A DNA stretch of 64,000 nucleotides, taken from Draconibacterium sediminis (GTDB taxonomy: Bacteria > Bacteroidota > Bacteroidia > Bacteroidales > Prolixibacteraceae). The stretch spans positions 992,001-1,056,000 of the forward strand of contig NZ_JRHC01000001.1 in NCBI RefSeq assembly GCF_000949475.1. The letters run 5' to 3'. The notes below the pieces were generated by a model. It did no database searches and was not told where the DNA came from. It saw only the letters and a program-made list of their open reading frames with translations. The position numbers were made by a program, and so were the translations under genes. Of this stretch, positions 16,430 through 25,443 are shown one piece after another. Numbering within the stretch: position 1 is the first letter of the stretch; every line of letters starts with the position of its first letter.

Positions 16430-17437
16430 ATGCATAAAACTCTTCAGTTTATTTTAGTTTTTCTAGCTTTTTCATACTTTCTTTTAAGTTGTGCAGCTCA
16501 TCAAGAGAATAAATCACCCAAAATAAAAATACTCATTGATACGGATGCCAACAACGAGTTGGATGATCAGCACGCTTTAGCCTATGCTTTTTTAAACAAA
16601 GATATTTTTGACGTTGTTGGTGTCACTGTTAATAATACCCGAAACGGCTATGGAATACAGGGGCAATATGATGAGGCAGAGCGTATAATTCAACTCTTTA
16701 ATCTTGAAAACGAAGTGCCATTGTATATGGGAGCAGATAAAAGTTATACTGAAATTGCTCTAAACATTTCTGAAAATAGCTTCGATGGACAACCCGCAGT
16801 AGATTTTATAATTCAGGAAGCGATGAAGGTTGAAGATGAAAAGCTGGTGTTGGTGCCCGTTGGAAAACTAACCAATATTGCGCTGGCCATTTTAAAAGAG
16901 CCACGAATTGTTGATAAGGTTCGGGTTGTTTGGTTGGGAGGAAATTACCCCGCTCCGGGCGAATATAACCTCGAGAACGATACCACTGCCGTAAATCCTG
17001 TGCTTCAGTCGGGAGTTGAATTTGAAATGGTTACAGTGCGTTATGGTAAGCCAAGTGGAACTGCTGCAGTAGCTGTTGTTCGTGAGGAAATTAATCGGAA
17101 TATGAAAGGAAAAGGACCGCTTTCGCACCATACGATTACGGGACGACATGGTGGTGAGTTTAATCGTTTTGGCGATTATTCTGCCAATCTTTTCGAAGAA
17201 GCAGAAATGTATGGAAATCCACCTTCGCGCTCCTTATTTGATATGGTTGTACTTGCTGTTTTAAAAAACGAAGCCTGGGGAGAAAAAGTTGAAATACCTG
17301 CCCCAAAACTTGTTGGAGATAGCTGGATTGATCGACCGGAAAACCGTCGTAAAATAATTTACTGGCAAAACTTTAACCGCGATGCAATTGTAAACGACCT
17401 GTTCGATCTCATGCAAAAGTCTACTTCAGAAAAATAA
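16430..17437 (+). CDS. Inosine/uridine-preferring nucleoside hydrolase, lipoprotein
   Basis: 335 residues. Cleaves the N-glycosidic bond of nucleosides to base and ribose. A lipobox (LLSCA, Cys21) shows export to the periplasm or outer membrane. The calcium-binding IUNH motif LIDTDANNELDDQHAL is at about 35-50, with further family sequence at LVPVGKLTNIAL and VVWLGGNY. The C-terminal IUNH His/Asp region is atypical, so the substrate is uncertain. It is followed after 19 bp by the orphan gene at 17457, which suggests co-transcription. Confidence 0.9.
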   Translation: MHKTLQFILVFLAFSYFLLSCAAHQENKSPKIKILIDTDANNELDDQHALAYAFLNKDIFDVVGVTVNNTRNGYGIQGQYDEAERIIQLFNLENEVPLYMGADKSYTEIALNISENSFDGQPAVDFIIQEAMKVEDEKLVLVPVGKLTNIALAILKEPRIVDKVRVVWLGGNYPAPGEYNLENDTTAVNPVLQSGVEFEMVTVRYGKPSGTAAVAVVREEINRNMKGKGPLSHHTITGRHGGEFNRFGDYSANLFEEAEMYGNPPSRSLFDMVVLAVLKNEAWGEKVEIPAPKLVGDSWIDRPENRRKIIYWQNFNRDAIVNDLFDLMQKSTSEK

Positions 17438-17456
17438 TCAAGCACCTAATAGCCGA

Positions 17457-18209
17457 ATGCAGGAAGTAAAAAAACAGCTGGAAGTTTTGTTGGTGAACTA
17501 TTTTCGAGATTGCTACCCCGATTTTCCGAAAGGGAAAGTTGTGGCATCCGAGTCGCCCGATTTTGTGGTGAAAATGAAAAACGCACACAAATTGGGAATT
17601 GAACTTACCCGGCTCAATCCCGCCAACGCTGTAACAAAAACAGAAGAGGTGCAATCATTGATAAACTTCAGAAACGAATTGGTTGAGGATATGAAGGAGC
17701 TTTTTGAGGCCGGATCGGATGCGAAACTTTTTGTGAAATTTATGTTTTCGGAGAAACACCAAATCACTCCTGAGCGAGAATTAATGGTACGCTCGAAAAC
17801 CGTAGCAACAATAAAATCTGCCATTGCCGACAAAACCGATGCAACATTCTATCATAAAATACTTACGAATACTGATTTGCCCCAAGGGCTGGAACAGGTG
17901 CTGATTGCTCATCATCCGGAACTTAAAGAGTCGGTCTGGGAATGTTCGAATAACCTGGGAATATCAAATAATGTGGTTGAAGATATCCGGTTGGCGATCG
18001 CCAAGAAAGATGAAAAACTGCGAATCTATCAGAAACAACAGCTGCAACAATACTGGCTTTTAATAACCACGGATTGTTTGCGGGCTGATAAAAATATCAA
18101 CCTGTTGAATAAGATCAGTCATGAACAATTTGAATCGCGGTTTCATCAGGTTTTTGTGCTCGATCTGATGCGTGCCAAGGTGTTCCCGCTGGTTGAGAAC
18201 TCGAAATAA
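17457..18209 (+). CDS. Conserved-looking protein of unknown function, possible PD-(D/E)XK fold
   Basis: 250 residues, soluble, no signal peptide or TM helix. I do not recognise the family. Residues 33-51 read SPDFVVK...GIELTRL: an Asp35 after Pro, then a beta-strand with Glu49-x-Thr51 about 14 residues later. This resembles the catalytic half of PD-(D/E)XK nucleases with Thr in place of Lys, but the rest gives no support. The remainder is helical and charged. It follows the nucleoside hydrolase by 19 bp and converges on hexokinase. The nuclease idea is inference. Confidence 0.6.
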   Translation: MQEVKKQLEVLLVNYFRDCYPDFPKGKVVASESPDFVVKMKNAHKLGIELTRLNPANAVTKTEEVQSLINFRNELVEDMKELFEAGSDAKLFVKFMFSEKHQITPERELMVRSKTVATIKSAIADKTDATFYHKILTNTDLPQGLEQVLIAHHPELKESVWECSNNLGISNNVVEDIRLAIAKKDEKLRIYQKQQLQQYWLLITTDCLRADKNINLLNKISHEQFESRFHQVFVLDLMRAKVFPLVENSK

Positions 18210-18238
18210 CCGAAGCCCGGTTCTTCAGGCTTCGGCTA
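18208..18238. terminator. Bidirectional terminator between convergent genes
   Basis: Eight-bp stem ccgaagcc (18210-18217) / ggcttcgg (18228-18235) between the orphan gene and hexokinase, which converge. T-runs are weak. Confidence 0.55.
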
Positions 18239-18247
18239 TTAAATATC

Positions 18248-19525
18248 TTAGTTTACAATGGCTGCAATTGCTGCGCCCAGTAAACTTGAGTTTTCCACTT
18301 CCACAATTTCGTAGTAACGTTGATTATCGCCCGAGAGGAAATTCTGCAGGTATTTTTCAAACATTTTCTGAAAATTATGAAGCTTGTAAAATGTTGTTCC
18401 TTCAATGGTCATTAATACCGGTTTTTCGTGGTGTTTGCCTTTTCCGGTTTGCAAAATTACCGCAGCCAGGTTGGCAGCTACCAGTTTTGCAGCACGCTCG
18501 ATAAGTTTGTCGATAATTTCGGCAACAAGCATTTTATCCGAATCGCTGGTGAAAACTCCGGGCAATACATTGTGGGCACTTTCAATACCATGCACATAAT
18601 TATTTACCTCTTCTGATGTTAATTCCTGCAGATTCTCAAAAACTTTGGGGTCAGCAAAAACGCCTTCTGCGGCTGCAGTTTTTAAAGCCTTGGTACATAA
18701 ACCGCCAAAGTAACCACCCGAGAACATTTTTTCAAATGCATAACGGCCCGGATTCTCGGTAGTGTTATCAAAAGCGATGTCAATATCGGTGCGCGGTGCC
18801 AGCGTAAATGCGCCCGATTCAATATTGATGATCTGGCTGCCTTCCATGTTGAGACCGTCGGTTTTGGTAATATTTTTATTGGCCTCAATGTAACTGGTGT
18901 TGGTTCCGGTGCCCAGAATAAAACCAATGTAAGTGTCGTATGCTTTTACCGCCCTCGCTGCTTTTCCGGCAAGCAAGGTAGAAACGGTGTCGTTCATCAG
19001 CACCAGTTGTTTTTCGGGTGTTTGCATGGCGTTCAAAAGTCCTTCACCAATCATTTCACCAATTACATCTGGTGCTTTAACTTCTTTGCTCCATTCAATC
19101 AGTTTTCCGTCTTTGTTCGGGAAAATCTCTGCAGCATACGAGAAACAAAATCCCAGTTTATCCGATGTGTTTTTGTAATCTGCCAGGTAATCTGCAAATG
19201 TGTCGAAGAATTCAGCCTTGGTAAGTTCTTTTTCCACGCCCGGCATTTTGGCCTTTGTAATGTTTTCAGTTACCAGTTTCAGGTTGTCGTCGAAATAAAC
19301 TTTGGCTGCCCTAAAGTTGGTTCCGCCAGCATCAATGGCAACAACAGGTTCGTTGGCTTTTACTTCTCCGTCAGCTTCAATATAAGTTGGAAGCATCAGC
19401 AGCGAGCTTTCTTTGCCGGCCAATCCTTTTGCCATTTCGTCCAGAAAGGCGTTCACCACCTCTTTCATTTTAATGTCTTCAGCCGTCATTTTGTGGCTTT
19501 TCAGAAATTCAGTTGCTTTGGTCAT
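18248..19525 (-). CDS. Hexokinase
   Basis: 425 residues. Phosphorylates glucose or other hexoses with ATP in the cytosol. Actin-fold motifs of the eukaryotic-like hexokinase family used by Bacteroidetes: PHOSPHATE-1 AIDAGGTNFRAAKV (about 64-77), the sugar-binding CFSYAAE region, LMNDTVSTLLAG with its Asn-Asp pair, PHOSPHATE-2 ILGTGTNTSYIE and a C-terminal adenosine-binding region (SSLLGAAIAAI). It starts 30 bp after the GH29 fucosidase stop, so the two are probably one operon and the kinase may feed released sugars into glycolysis. Confidence 0.93.
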   Translation of the reverse strand: MTKATEFLKSHKMTAEDIKMKEVVNAFLDEMAKGLAGKESSLLMLPTYIEADGEVKANEPVVAIDAGGTNFRAAKVYFDDNLKLVTENITKAKMPGVEKELTKAEFFDTFADYLADYKNTSDKLGFCFSYAAEIFPNKDGKLIEWSKEVKAPDVIGEMIGEGLLNAMQTPEKQLVLMNDTVSTLLAGKAARAVKAYDTYIGFILGTGTNTSYIEANKNITKTDGLNMEGSQIINIESGAFTLAPRTDIDIAFDNTTENPGRYAFEKMFSGGYFGGLCTKALKTAAAEGVFADPKVFENLQELTSEEVNNYVHGIESAHNVLPGVFTSDSDKMLVAEIIDKLIERAAKLVAANLAAVILQTGKGKHHEKPVLMTIEGTTFYKLHNFQKMFEKYLQNFLSGDNQRYYEIVEVENSSLLGAAIAAIVN

Positions 19526-19555
19526 TTTGCTATAACATTTATTTGTTTATTCGTA

Positions 19556-20929
19556 TTAAAGTACATTTTCAAGTTTGAATACCCAGGCGTAAGTTTGGGT
19601 AAGTTTGCCCGGTGTTAATACCGGCGCTGAAATGGTAATTGTTTTACCTGATTTTTTGAATTCTACATCATCATGATATCCCAATAAACTAACCGACGAT
19701 GCTTTTTTCACTCCTTTAATTTTTAAATCAGATGTAGGATATTTTGTGCAATGTACGTACAAATCCTTCCCTTTTTTAGTGAAATATACGTCAGCGATAT
19801 CATTATCTTCAGCACCGTCCCATGTTCTGGTTTCGTAAATTGCTTCGCCGTTTGTCTCCAGCCATTTGCCAATATCTAGTAGGCGTTGTTGCTGAATTAC
19901 AGGAATGCGGCCATCAGCAGTTGGTCCAACATCAAGCAGGAGATTGCCTCCTCCGGCAACTTTTTCAATCAGTAAATGAATCAGTGCTTCGGAGCTCATG
20001 TAATTTTCAACGGTTTCAATCTGGTTATATCCAAACGAAGTTCCTATTCCGCGACACTCTTCCCATGCTTTTTCCAATTTGTCACTTTTACCATCGTGAA
20101 CTAAATCGTATTCGGTCGTATAAAATCCTCCGTGTTTGCTACGTGTTTCTTTACCCCAGCGGTCGTTAATACAAATCCGGTCTTTTACCGGCGATTCATT
20201 GTACAGCCAGGACAAAAATTCCGTGCTTTTCCAGTCTTCACTCGGGTGATCCCATTCGCCATCGGTCCATAAAATATCAGGTTCGTAGCTGCTAACCAGG
20301 TCTTTCATTTGTGGAATCATATGGTCGTCGACATATTTTTGCAGATTGTTATGGTAAAGCGGATTGTACCACTCGTAAAGCGAATAGTAGAATCCCATGT
20401 GCAGTCCGGCATCTTTAACAGCAGTGGTTAAATCGCCGCAAATATCGCGGTGCGGACCAATGTCAACGCTGTTCCAGTTCCAGCTTTGGGCGCTTGGCCA
20501 CAGTGTAAATCCTTCGTGGTGTTTCGATGTTAATACCACATATTTTGCTCCGGCGCGTTTAAACAAATCGGCCCATTGTTCCGGGTTCCAGTGTTGCGCT
20601 TTAAACCGTGGGGCAAAATCCTGATAGAGGAAATCTTCACCATACATTTTGTTGTGGTAGTCTCGGAAAAGTTTGCCGGCTTTGCTATCGTCGTTAATCC
20701 GGAAGCCATACCATTCGGCGTATTTGGCATAAACGCCAATATCGGCATTGGCCGGTGCCCAGGCCGGAACCGAGTAGACCCCCCAGTGAATGAAAATGCC
20801 AAATTTAACATCCTCGAACCATTGCGGTATGGGGCGGCTATCAATCGATTTCCAGTTTGCATCGTATTTTTGGGCGTACGAGAAAGTAATTAAGAGAGAT
20901 AAAAGGAACGGCAAAATAAGTCGTTTCAT
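19556..20929 (-). CDS. Alpha-L-fucosidase, GH29
   Basis: 457 residues. Releases alpha-linked L-fucose from glycans by a retaining mechanism. A signal peptide ends near SYAQ (residue 20), so it is periplasmic or surface exposed. GH29 signatures: WFEDVKFGIFIHWGVYSVP (about 37-55), KHHEGFTLWPS (about 136-146) and the nucleophile region DILWTDGEWDHPS with Asp223 as the likely nucleophile. A short beta-sandwich follows at the C-terminus. The gene leads a two-gene operon with hexokinase and is divergent from the YCF48-like gene. Fucosidase and the GH20 gene nearby together suggest trimming of host- or algal-type glycans. Confidence 0.95.
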   Translation of the reverse strand: MKRLILPFLLSLLITFSYAQKYDANWKSIDSRPIPQWFEDVKFGIFIHWGVYSVPAWAPANADIGVYAKYAEWYGFRINDDSKAGKLFRDYHNKMYGEDFLYQDFAPRFKAQHWNPEQWADLFKRAGAKYVVLTSKHHEGFTLWPSAQSWNWNSVDIGPHRDICGDLTTAVKDAGLHMGFYYSLYEWYNPLYHNNLQKYVDDHMIPQMKDLVSSYEPDILWTDGEWDHPSEDWKSTEFLSWLYNESPVKDRICINDRWGKETRSKHGGFYTTEYDLVHDGKSDKLEKAWEECRGIGTSFGYNQIETVENYMSSEALIHLLIEKVAGGGNLLLDVGPTADGRIPVIQQQRLLDIGKWLETNGEAIYETRTWDGAEDNDIADVYFTKKGKDLYVHCTKYPTSDLKIKGVKKASSVSLLGYHDDVEFKKSGKTITISAPVLTPGKLTQTYAWVFKLENVL

Positions 20930-21030
20930 TTTGTTGGTTTTAGATTATGATTTAAGTTATACAGAAAAGGTTTCTGATACCATAAACTTACAATTATTTT
21001 TATTTTAGTTTTATAAAAAAATATACTTAC

Positions 21031-22068
21031 ATGAAATTTCTTCTGACTTCCGTTTTTATTTTGCTTTTATTTTCTTGTACGCTAACTCCTAAAAAACCAG
21101 CCGGTGTAGTTTTTTCAGAACTTAATACGAATACTGAAGCTAGTTTTCGTGGTTTGCATGTAGTTGATGAAAACACTGTTTGGGCAAGTGGCTCGGGAGG
21201 AACTGTGTTGGTGTCGACAGATAGCGGAAACAGCTGGGAAGATGTATCGGTACCGGGAGCTGAACAAAACGATTTCCGGGGCATTCATTCATGGGACGAA
21301 AATACGGCCACCGTTTTTGGTGTTGCCGGCCCTGATTTTGGCTACAAAACCATTGATGGCGGAGCTACCTGGAATGTGGTTTTTAGTGACACAACAAGTG
21401 GTTTGTTTTTTAACTCGGTAAAATTTGCCGATGCACAAAATGGTTTGGCGGTTAGTGATCCGGTTGACGGAAAGTTTTTTGTGTTGCGAACAGAAGATGC
21501 CGGAAATACCTGGGAGCAGGTTACTAATCTTCCGGAAGTGGTTGCGGGAGAAGCCAACTTTGCCGCGTCAAATACCTGTATTGAATATTTGCCAACAGGA
21601 AAGGCCTGGATTGCCAGTGGTGGAAAAGCCGCGCGTGTGTTTTATTCGGATGATTTTGGAAAATCGTGGAAGGTGAGTAAAACGCCAATGGTTCGCGGAC
21701 TGGCATCATCAGGAATATTTTCTGTAGCCTTTAAGAATGACAAAGAGGGAATAATCGTTGGTGGAATTTATGACCAACCGGAATTGAATACCAATATTGC
21801 ATCGTATACTTTTGATGGTGGAGTAACGTGGCAGCCTGCGGTAACAATGCCAAAAGAGTACCGCTCGTGTGTGCAGGAGGTGAAAACGGAAAACGATTCG
21901 TTTGTATTCGCTATCGGGAAAACCGGTTGCGATATCTCAACGGATGGTGGTATAAACTGGAACTTTCTTGCCGATGACGGTTATTATACTTTTAGAGCAA
22001 TTCCCGGGAAACTTGCCGGTTTTGCCGCCGGAGGTCAAGGTCGAATTTCGAAAGTAATATTTGAATGA
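21031..22068 (+). CDS. YCF48/BNR-repeat beta-propeller lipoprotein
   Basis: 345 residues. Lipobox LLFSC (Cys13) marks a lipoprotein. The body is made of repeats with the pattern STDSGNSWEDV, TIDGGATWNVV, TEDAGNTWEQV, SDDFGKSWKVS and STDGGINWNFL, the Asp-box/YCF48 (Hcf136-like) propeller blade. In photosynthetic organisms such proteins help photosystem II assembly; in heterotrophs the fold is generic and the role unknown, often annotated as oxidoreductase or glycosyl hydrolase without support. Monocistronic and convergent with the GH20 gene. Confidence 0.85.
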   Translation: MKFLLTSVFILLLFSCTLTPKKPAGVVFSELNTNTEASFRGLHVVDENTVWASGSGGTVLVSTDSGNSWEDVSVPGAEQNDFRGIHSWDENTATVFGVAGPDFGYKTIDGGATWNVVFSDTTSGLFFNSVKFADAQNGLAVSDPVDGKFFVLRTEDAGNTWEQVTNLPEVVAGEANFAASNTCIEYLPTGKAWIASGGKAARVFYSDDFGKSWKVSKTPMVRGLASSGIFSVAFKNDKEGIIVGGIYDQPELNTNIASYTFDGGVTWQPAVTMPKEYRSCVQEVKTENDSFVFAIGKTGCDISTDGGINWNFLADDGYYTFRAIPGKLAGFAAGGQGRISKVIFE

Positions 22069-22071
22069 TAT

Positions 22072-22102
22072 AAAAAAGACGGGCTGCATTTCTGCAACCC
22101 GC
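22072..22102 (-). terminator. Terminator after the GH20 gene
   Basis: Hairpin 22080-22101 (cgggctgca / tgcaacccg). On the minus strand the one imperfect pair is G-U and a T-run follows; on the plus strand it is a C-A mismatch, so it fits the minus-strand gene better. Confidence 0.7.
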
Positions 22103-22130
22103 TTTAATATTTTAATCCAATCCGTTTCTT

Positions 22131-23672
22131 CTATTCTTCCCACGGAACCAGCACCGATTTGTAATAATCAATTCCCAGCGCTTCGAAACGTTTGCCATGT
22201 TTCGCCAAACGTGTTTTATACTCGTCCCAGCTTCTTTCTCCTGATGCTGTCCAGCCAATTTCGGCATATCCCGGCAGACGAGGGAAAACCATGTATTCCA
22301 CTTCATCGATATTGGTAACAGTTTCCGACCAAAGCGGAGCTTCAATTCCCAGAATGTTTTCTTTTGTGATGCCTTCAACCAGCGTTGCCGGATTCCAGTC
22401 GTAACCGTGATCCACTTCAATGTAACCCGCCCAGTGCAAGCCCAGATGAGTTGTTGAATCGTACTGCATATCGAGGTAAGCGCGTGCTGCCGGCGACATT
22501 AATACCTGCGCACCTTTTTCAACGCCCATTGTGGTGTTTTCAACATCGGCCCAGAATTGTACGGTAACATCATCAATCAATTTGGCGTTGGCAATTTCGT
22601 CCCAGCCAATAATTTTTTTGCCGTGTTTTTTAACGATGTCCTGAACTCGGTTTACAAAATACACATAGTCGTCGTGGGCTGTAACGTGCGATTCATCGCC
22701 GCCAATATGGATGTACGGGCCGGGAGTTATTTCAGCCAACTCGCGAATAACATCGTCGATAAACTGGTAAGTAATTTCTTTGTCGGTACAAAGCGTACTA
22801 AATCCAACCTCGGTGCCGGTATAAAGCTCGCGGGCTTTGCCGTCGCAATTCAGCTCGGCATACGATGCAAGTGCTGCGTTGGTGTGTCCCGGCATATCAA
22901 TCTCAGGAACGATCATAATCTGGCGATCAGCTGCGTACTGAACCAATTCTTTGTATTGTTCCTGTGTATAAAATCCTCCTTCGCCGCCACCAACTTCGGT
23001 TTGACCACCAATTTCGGTAAGTTTTGGCCACGACTTAATTTCAATTCTCCAGCCCTGGTCATCCGTTAAGTGCAGGTGAAGTACATTCATTTTGTACATG
23101 GCCAGAAAATCGATGTATTGTTTTACTTCTTCAACATTAAAAAAGTGACGCGAAACATCGAGCATGGCTCCACGGAAGGTGTATTCCGGTGCGTCGGTAA
23201 TAATTCCGGTAGGTACGTATAATGGCTGCGTATTATCGGCCTCAACAGGTAATGTTTGTAGAAGGGTTTGAATGCCAAAGAAACATCCGGCAGCGTCGGC
23301 TCCCTGAATTGAAATCAGATGTTTTTTAATGTTCAGCTCATAACCTTGTTCACTTAAGTGTCCGTTGTCGACATTCGAAATATAAATCTCTCTCGATGGG
23401 GGAGTAGTGGTTGGTTTCACGGTGATTAATTCCCCGGTAAGCTGATTGATTTTTTCAGCCAGTAACTCAGCCGAACGAAGCACTCCTTCGCTACCTGCCT
23501 GCACATAAATTACGCTGGCCTTGTTAAGGTTGAAGCCATCGCCCGTGGCAGTTACACTTGTTGGTTTTGGTATAAAAGCCGTTTTTGTAAGATCGGTTTC
23601 AACTTTCTCTGTGCAGGATTGAAACATAGATAAGAGGATTACAAAAATTGACAAAACTGATATCTTTCTCAT
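22131..23672 (-). CDS. Beta-N-acetylhexosaminidase, GH20, lipoprotein
   Basis: 513 residues. Removes terminal beta-linked GlcNAc/GalNAc by substrate-assisted catalysis. Lipobox FQSC (Cys20) predicts anchoring to a membrane, so it acts outside the cytosol. A GH20b domain (about 30-150) precedes the catalytic barrel. Motifs: MLDVSRHFF, HLHLTDDQGWR, VPEIDMPGHTNAAL and the catalytic pair HIGGDES (Asp326, Glu327). A late SetAtr-type C-terminus is absent, normal for the short Bacteroidetes form. Convergent with the YCF48-like gene. Works naturally with the GH29 fucosidase nearby on complex glycans. Confidence 0.95.
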   Translation of the reverse strand: MRKISVLSIFVILLSMFQSCTEKVETDLTKTAFIPKPTSVTATGDGFNLNKASVIYVQAGSEGVLRSAELLAEKINQLTGELITVKPTTTPPSREIYISNVDNGHLSEQGYELNIKKHLISIQGADAAGCFFGIQTLLQTLPVEADNTQPLYVPTGIITDAPEYTFRGAMLDVSRHFFNVEEVKQYIDFLAMYKMNVLHLHLTDDQGWRIEIKSWPKLTEIGGQTEVGGGEGGFYTQEQYKELVQYAADRQIMIVPEIDMPGHTNAALASYAELNCDGKARELYTGTEVGFSTLCTDKEITYQFIDDVIRELAEITPGPYIHIGGDESHVTAHDDYVYFVNRVQDIVKKHGKKIIGWDEIANAKLIDDVTVQFWADVENTTMGVEKGAQVLMSPAARAYLDMQYDSTTHLGLHWAGYIEVDHGYDWNPATLVEGITKENILGIEAPLWSETVTNIDEVEYMVFPRLPGYAEIGWTASGERSWDEYKTRLAKHGKRFEALGIDYYKSVLVPWEE

Positions 23673-23806
23673 TTAGTTAGTTATTAAAAAATTTAAATAG
23701 ATGATAAAAATATGGAAAAAATTTAATATATAAGCTAACTCGATATGTTTTTGCACGATTAAAAGAGATAGTTTTTGCCCAATATATTTTTGGGTGAAAT
23801 TCTGTT

Positions 23807-24691
23807 TTAAAAGCGTTCAAATGTTTTGAGATTATCGTTCAGTGGTTCAGGATGGATAGTGGTGATAAAACCAAATTCCTTTTTGATGGCTTTCTCAATC
23901 TTTGTGCAGATTTCGTGCGTTTCGTAGAGTGTCATTTCCGGAGGAAGTTTTATATGGCAGCTCATTTCGGTGTGGTTGCCGTAGTGGTGCAGGTGTATAT
24001 GATGCAGGTTAACCCGGATTGTGCAATTAAGGGCAACGGTTTTATGAATTTTTTCCAATAAGTCGTCAGAAGGACTTTCGCCCAGAAGTGATTTGATTTC
24101 CTTCGACAGGATTTCGAAACTGGCATAAGCAATCATAATGGCAACAATAAAACCTAAAACAGCATCTGTCCACCAGAAATACTTACCCACAAGCATACCA
24201 ATCAAGATAATAACCGATGAAAGCGCATCGGTACGGTGATGCCAGGCATCAGCTTTTAAAATGGTTGAGTTGGTTTTCCGAAATCCGAAAAAGGCATATT
24301 GGGCCAGTAACTCCTTGGAAATAATAGAAATAATGGTAACCACCCAGGCAACGGTTCCGAAAACGGTTTGTTCGCGTGTGCCAAACTTATCTACCGATTT
24401 CAGGACAAAGTCGAAAGCAACAATTGCCAGCAAAACACCTATAATAATAGCAGCAATGTGTTCGGCACGGCCATGTCCGAAGGGATGATCGTCGTCGGCC
24501 GGTTTGCTCGAAATCTTTCCGCCGATTAAAACAATTACCGATGAAACGGAGTCGGTGAGTGTATGCCAGGCATCAGCAATTAAGGCCACCGATCCTGTTA
24601 CAATTCCAGCCCAGTATTTTAAGCCGAAAAGCAGGGTGTTGACAATAATTGATATCCAGCCTTCACGAAATATGTACCTGTTGTTTTGCAT
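23807..24691 (-). CDS. Cation diffusion facilitator (CDF) metal transporter
   Basis: 294 residues, normal for the family. Exports divalent metals such as zinc, iron or cobalt from the cytosol by proton exchange. Six TM helices; the paired metal sites in TM2 and TM5 are visible as ADAWHTLTDSVSS (Asp40, His43, Asp47) and ADAWHHRTDALSS. A His-rich loop sits between TM4 and TM5 (DDHPFGHGRAEH lies between TM2 and TM3). The cytosolic C-terminal domain (about 205-290) has a His cluster, HHIHLHHYGNH, typical of the dimer interface metal site. Metal choice cannot be called from sequence alone. Monocistronic. Confidence 0.94.
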   Translation of the reverse strand: MQNNRYIFREGWISIIVNTLLFGLKYWAGIVTGSVALIADAWHTLTDSVSSVIVLIGGKISSKPADDDHPFGHGRAEHIAAIIIGVLLAIVAFDFVLKSVDKFGTREQTVFGTVAWVVTIISIISKELLAQYAFFGFRKTNSTILKADAWHHRTDALSSVIILIGMLVGKYFWWTDAVLGFIVAIMIAYASFEILSKEIKSLLGESPSDDLLEKIHKTVALNCTIRVNLHHIHLHHYGNHTEMSCHIKLPPEMTLYETHEICTKIEKAIKKEFGFITTIHPEPLNDNLKTFERF

Positions 24692-24747
24692 CCGGTATGG
24701 TATGTGGTTTAAAAGTAGGTAAAACAGATTAAAAACGGAAAGGTTTA

Positions 24748-25443
24748 TTACGACAATAGTTTCTGAAGACCGGGTTTGTAATTGCGGCCAACAGGTAGTT
24801 TTTTACCCTTAATTTCGACAAAACCTGCACCAATCGATTCAATTTTATCGACAGAAACGATATAGCCGCGATGAATTTGCATAAAGCGTTTGGCCGGAAG
24901 TAAATCAGGCAGATGACTGATTCTCTCCTTGGTTACAATCTTTTGGTCGTTGGTGTAAGCAATTACATAATCGCCAAGGCTTTCGAAATACAGGATGTCG
25001 CTAAGATTTACTTTATGATGTTTCTTATCGGCTTTCAGAAAAATAAAATCGCGGGTTTCCTGCTCAAACGATACCGACTCGTTTGAACTTGTTTGCAACA
25101 CCAGAAAATGGTTTATGGCTTTGGTAAAACGTTCGAACGAAATGGGTTTTAGCAAGTAATCGACCACGTTTAGTTCAAATGCATCGATGGCATAATCGCG
25201 GTAGGCTGTTGTAAAAATTACTTTGGGCGGGTGCACTAACGATCGGATAAAATCAACTCCCGTAATTTGAGGCATCTGAATATCGCAAAACAGCAGGTCG
25301 ATGTTTTCCTTTTGCAGAACGGGCATTGCTTCCAAAGCGTTGCTGCACTCGGCAACAACCTCAAAATCGGTAAAAGCCGACAGGTGGTTCCGGATTACCC
25401 GAATGGCAATGGGTTCGTCGTCTATGATGATACAGCGGTACAT
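24748..25443 (-). CDS. LytTR-family response regulator
   Basis: 231 residues. Receiver domain (about 1-120) with the acidic pocket DDE at 8-10, phosphoacceptor Asp54 in FCDIQMP and a conserved Lys in LLKPIS. The LytTR DNA-binding domain (about 130-231) contains VNLSDILYFESLGDYVIAY and the FMQIHRGYIVSVDKIE stretch. Its ATG overlaps the histidine kinase stop codon (TAATG), so the pair is translationally coupled. LytTR pairs of this type control cell-surface or metabolic genes in Bacteroidetes; the target here is unknown, though the divergent ExbB-like gene is a candidate. Confidence 0.95.
   Translation of the reverse strand: MYRCIIIDDEPIAIRVIRNHLSAFTDFEVVAECSNALEAMPVLQKENIDLLFCDIQMPQITGVDFIRSLVHPPKVIFTTAYRDYAIDAFELNVVDYLLKPISFERFTKAINHFLVLQTSSNESVSFEQETRDFIFLKADKKHHKVNLSDILYFESLGDYVIAYTNDQKIVTKERISHLPDLLPAKRFMQIHRGYIVSVDKIESIGAGFVEIKGKKLPVGRNYKPGLQKLLS

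Noticed and set aside
18248-23672. Polysaccharide utilisation locus around the fucosidase and hexosaminidase
   Set aside because: There is no SusC/SusD pair, no sulfatase and no hybrid sensor nearby; the genes are in separate transcription units, so this is at most a loose grouping.
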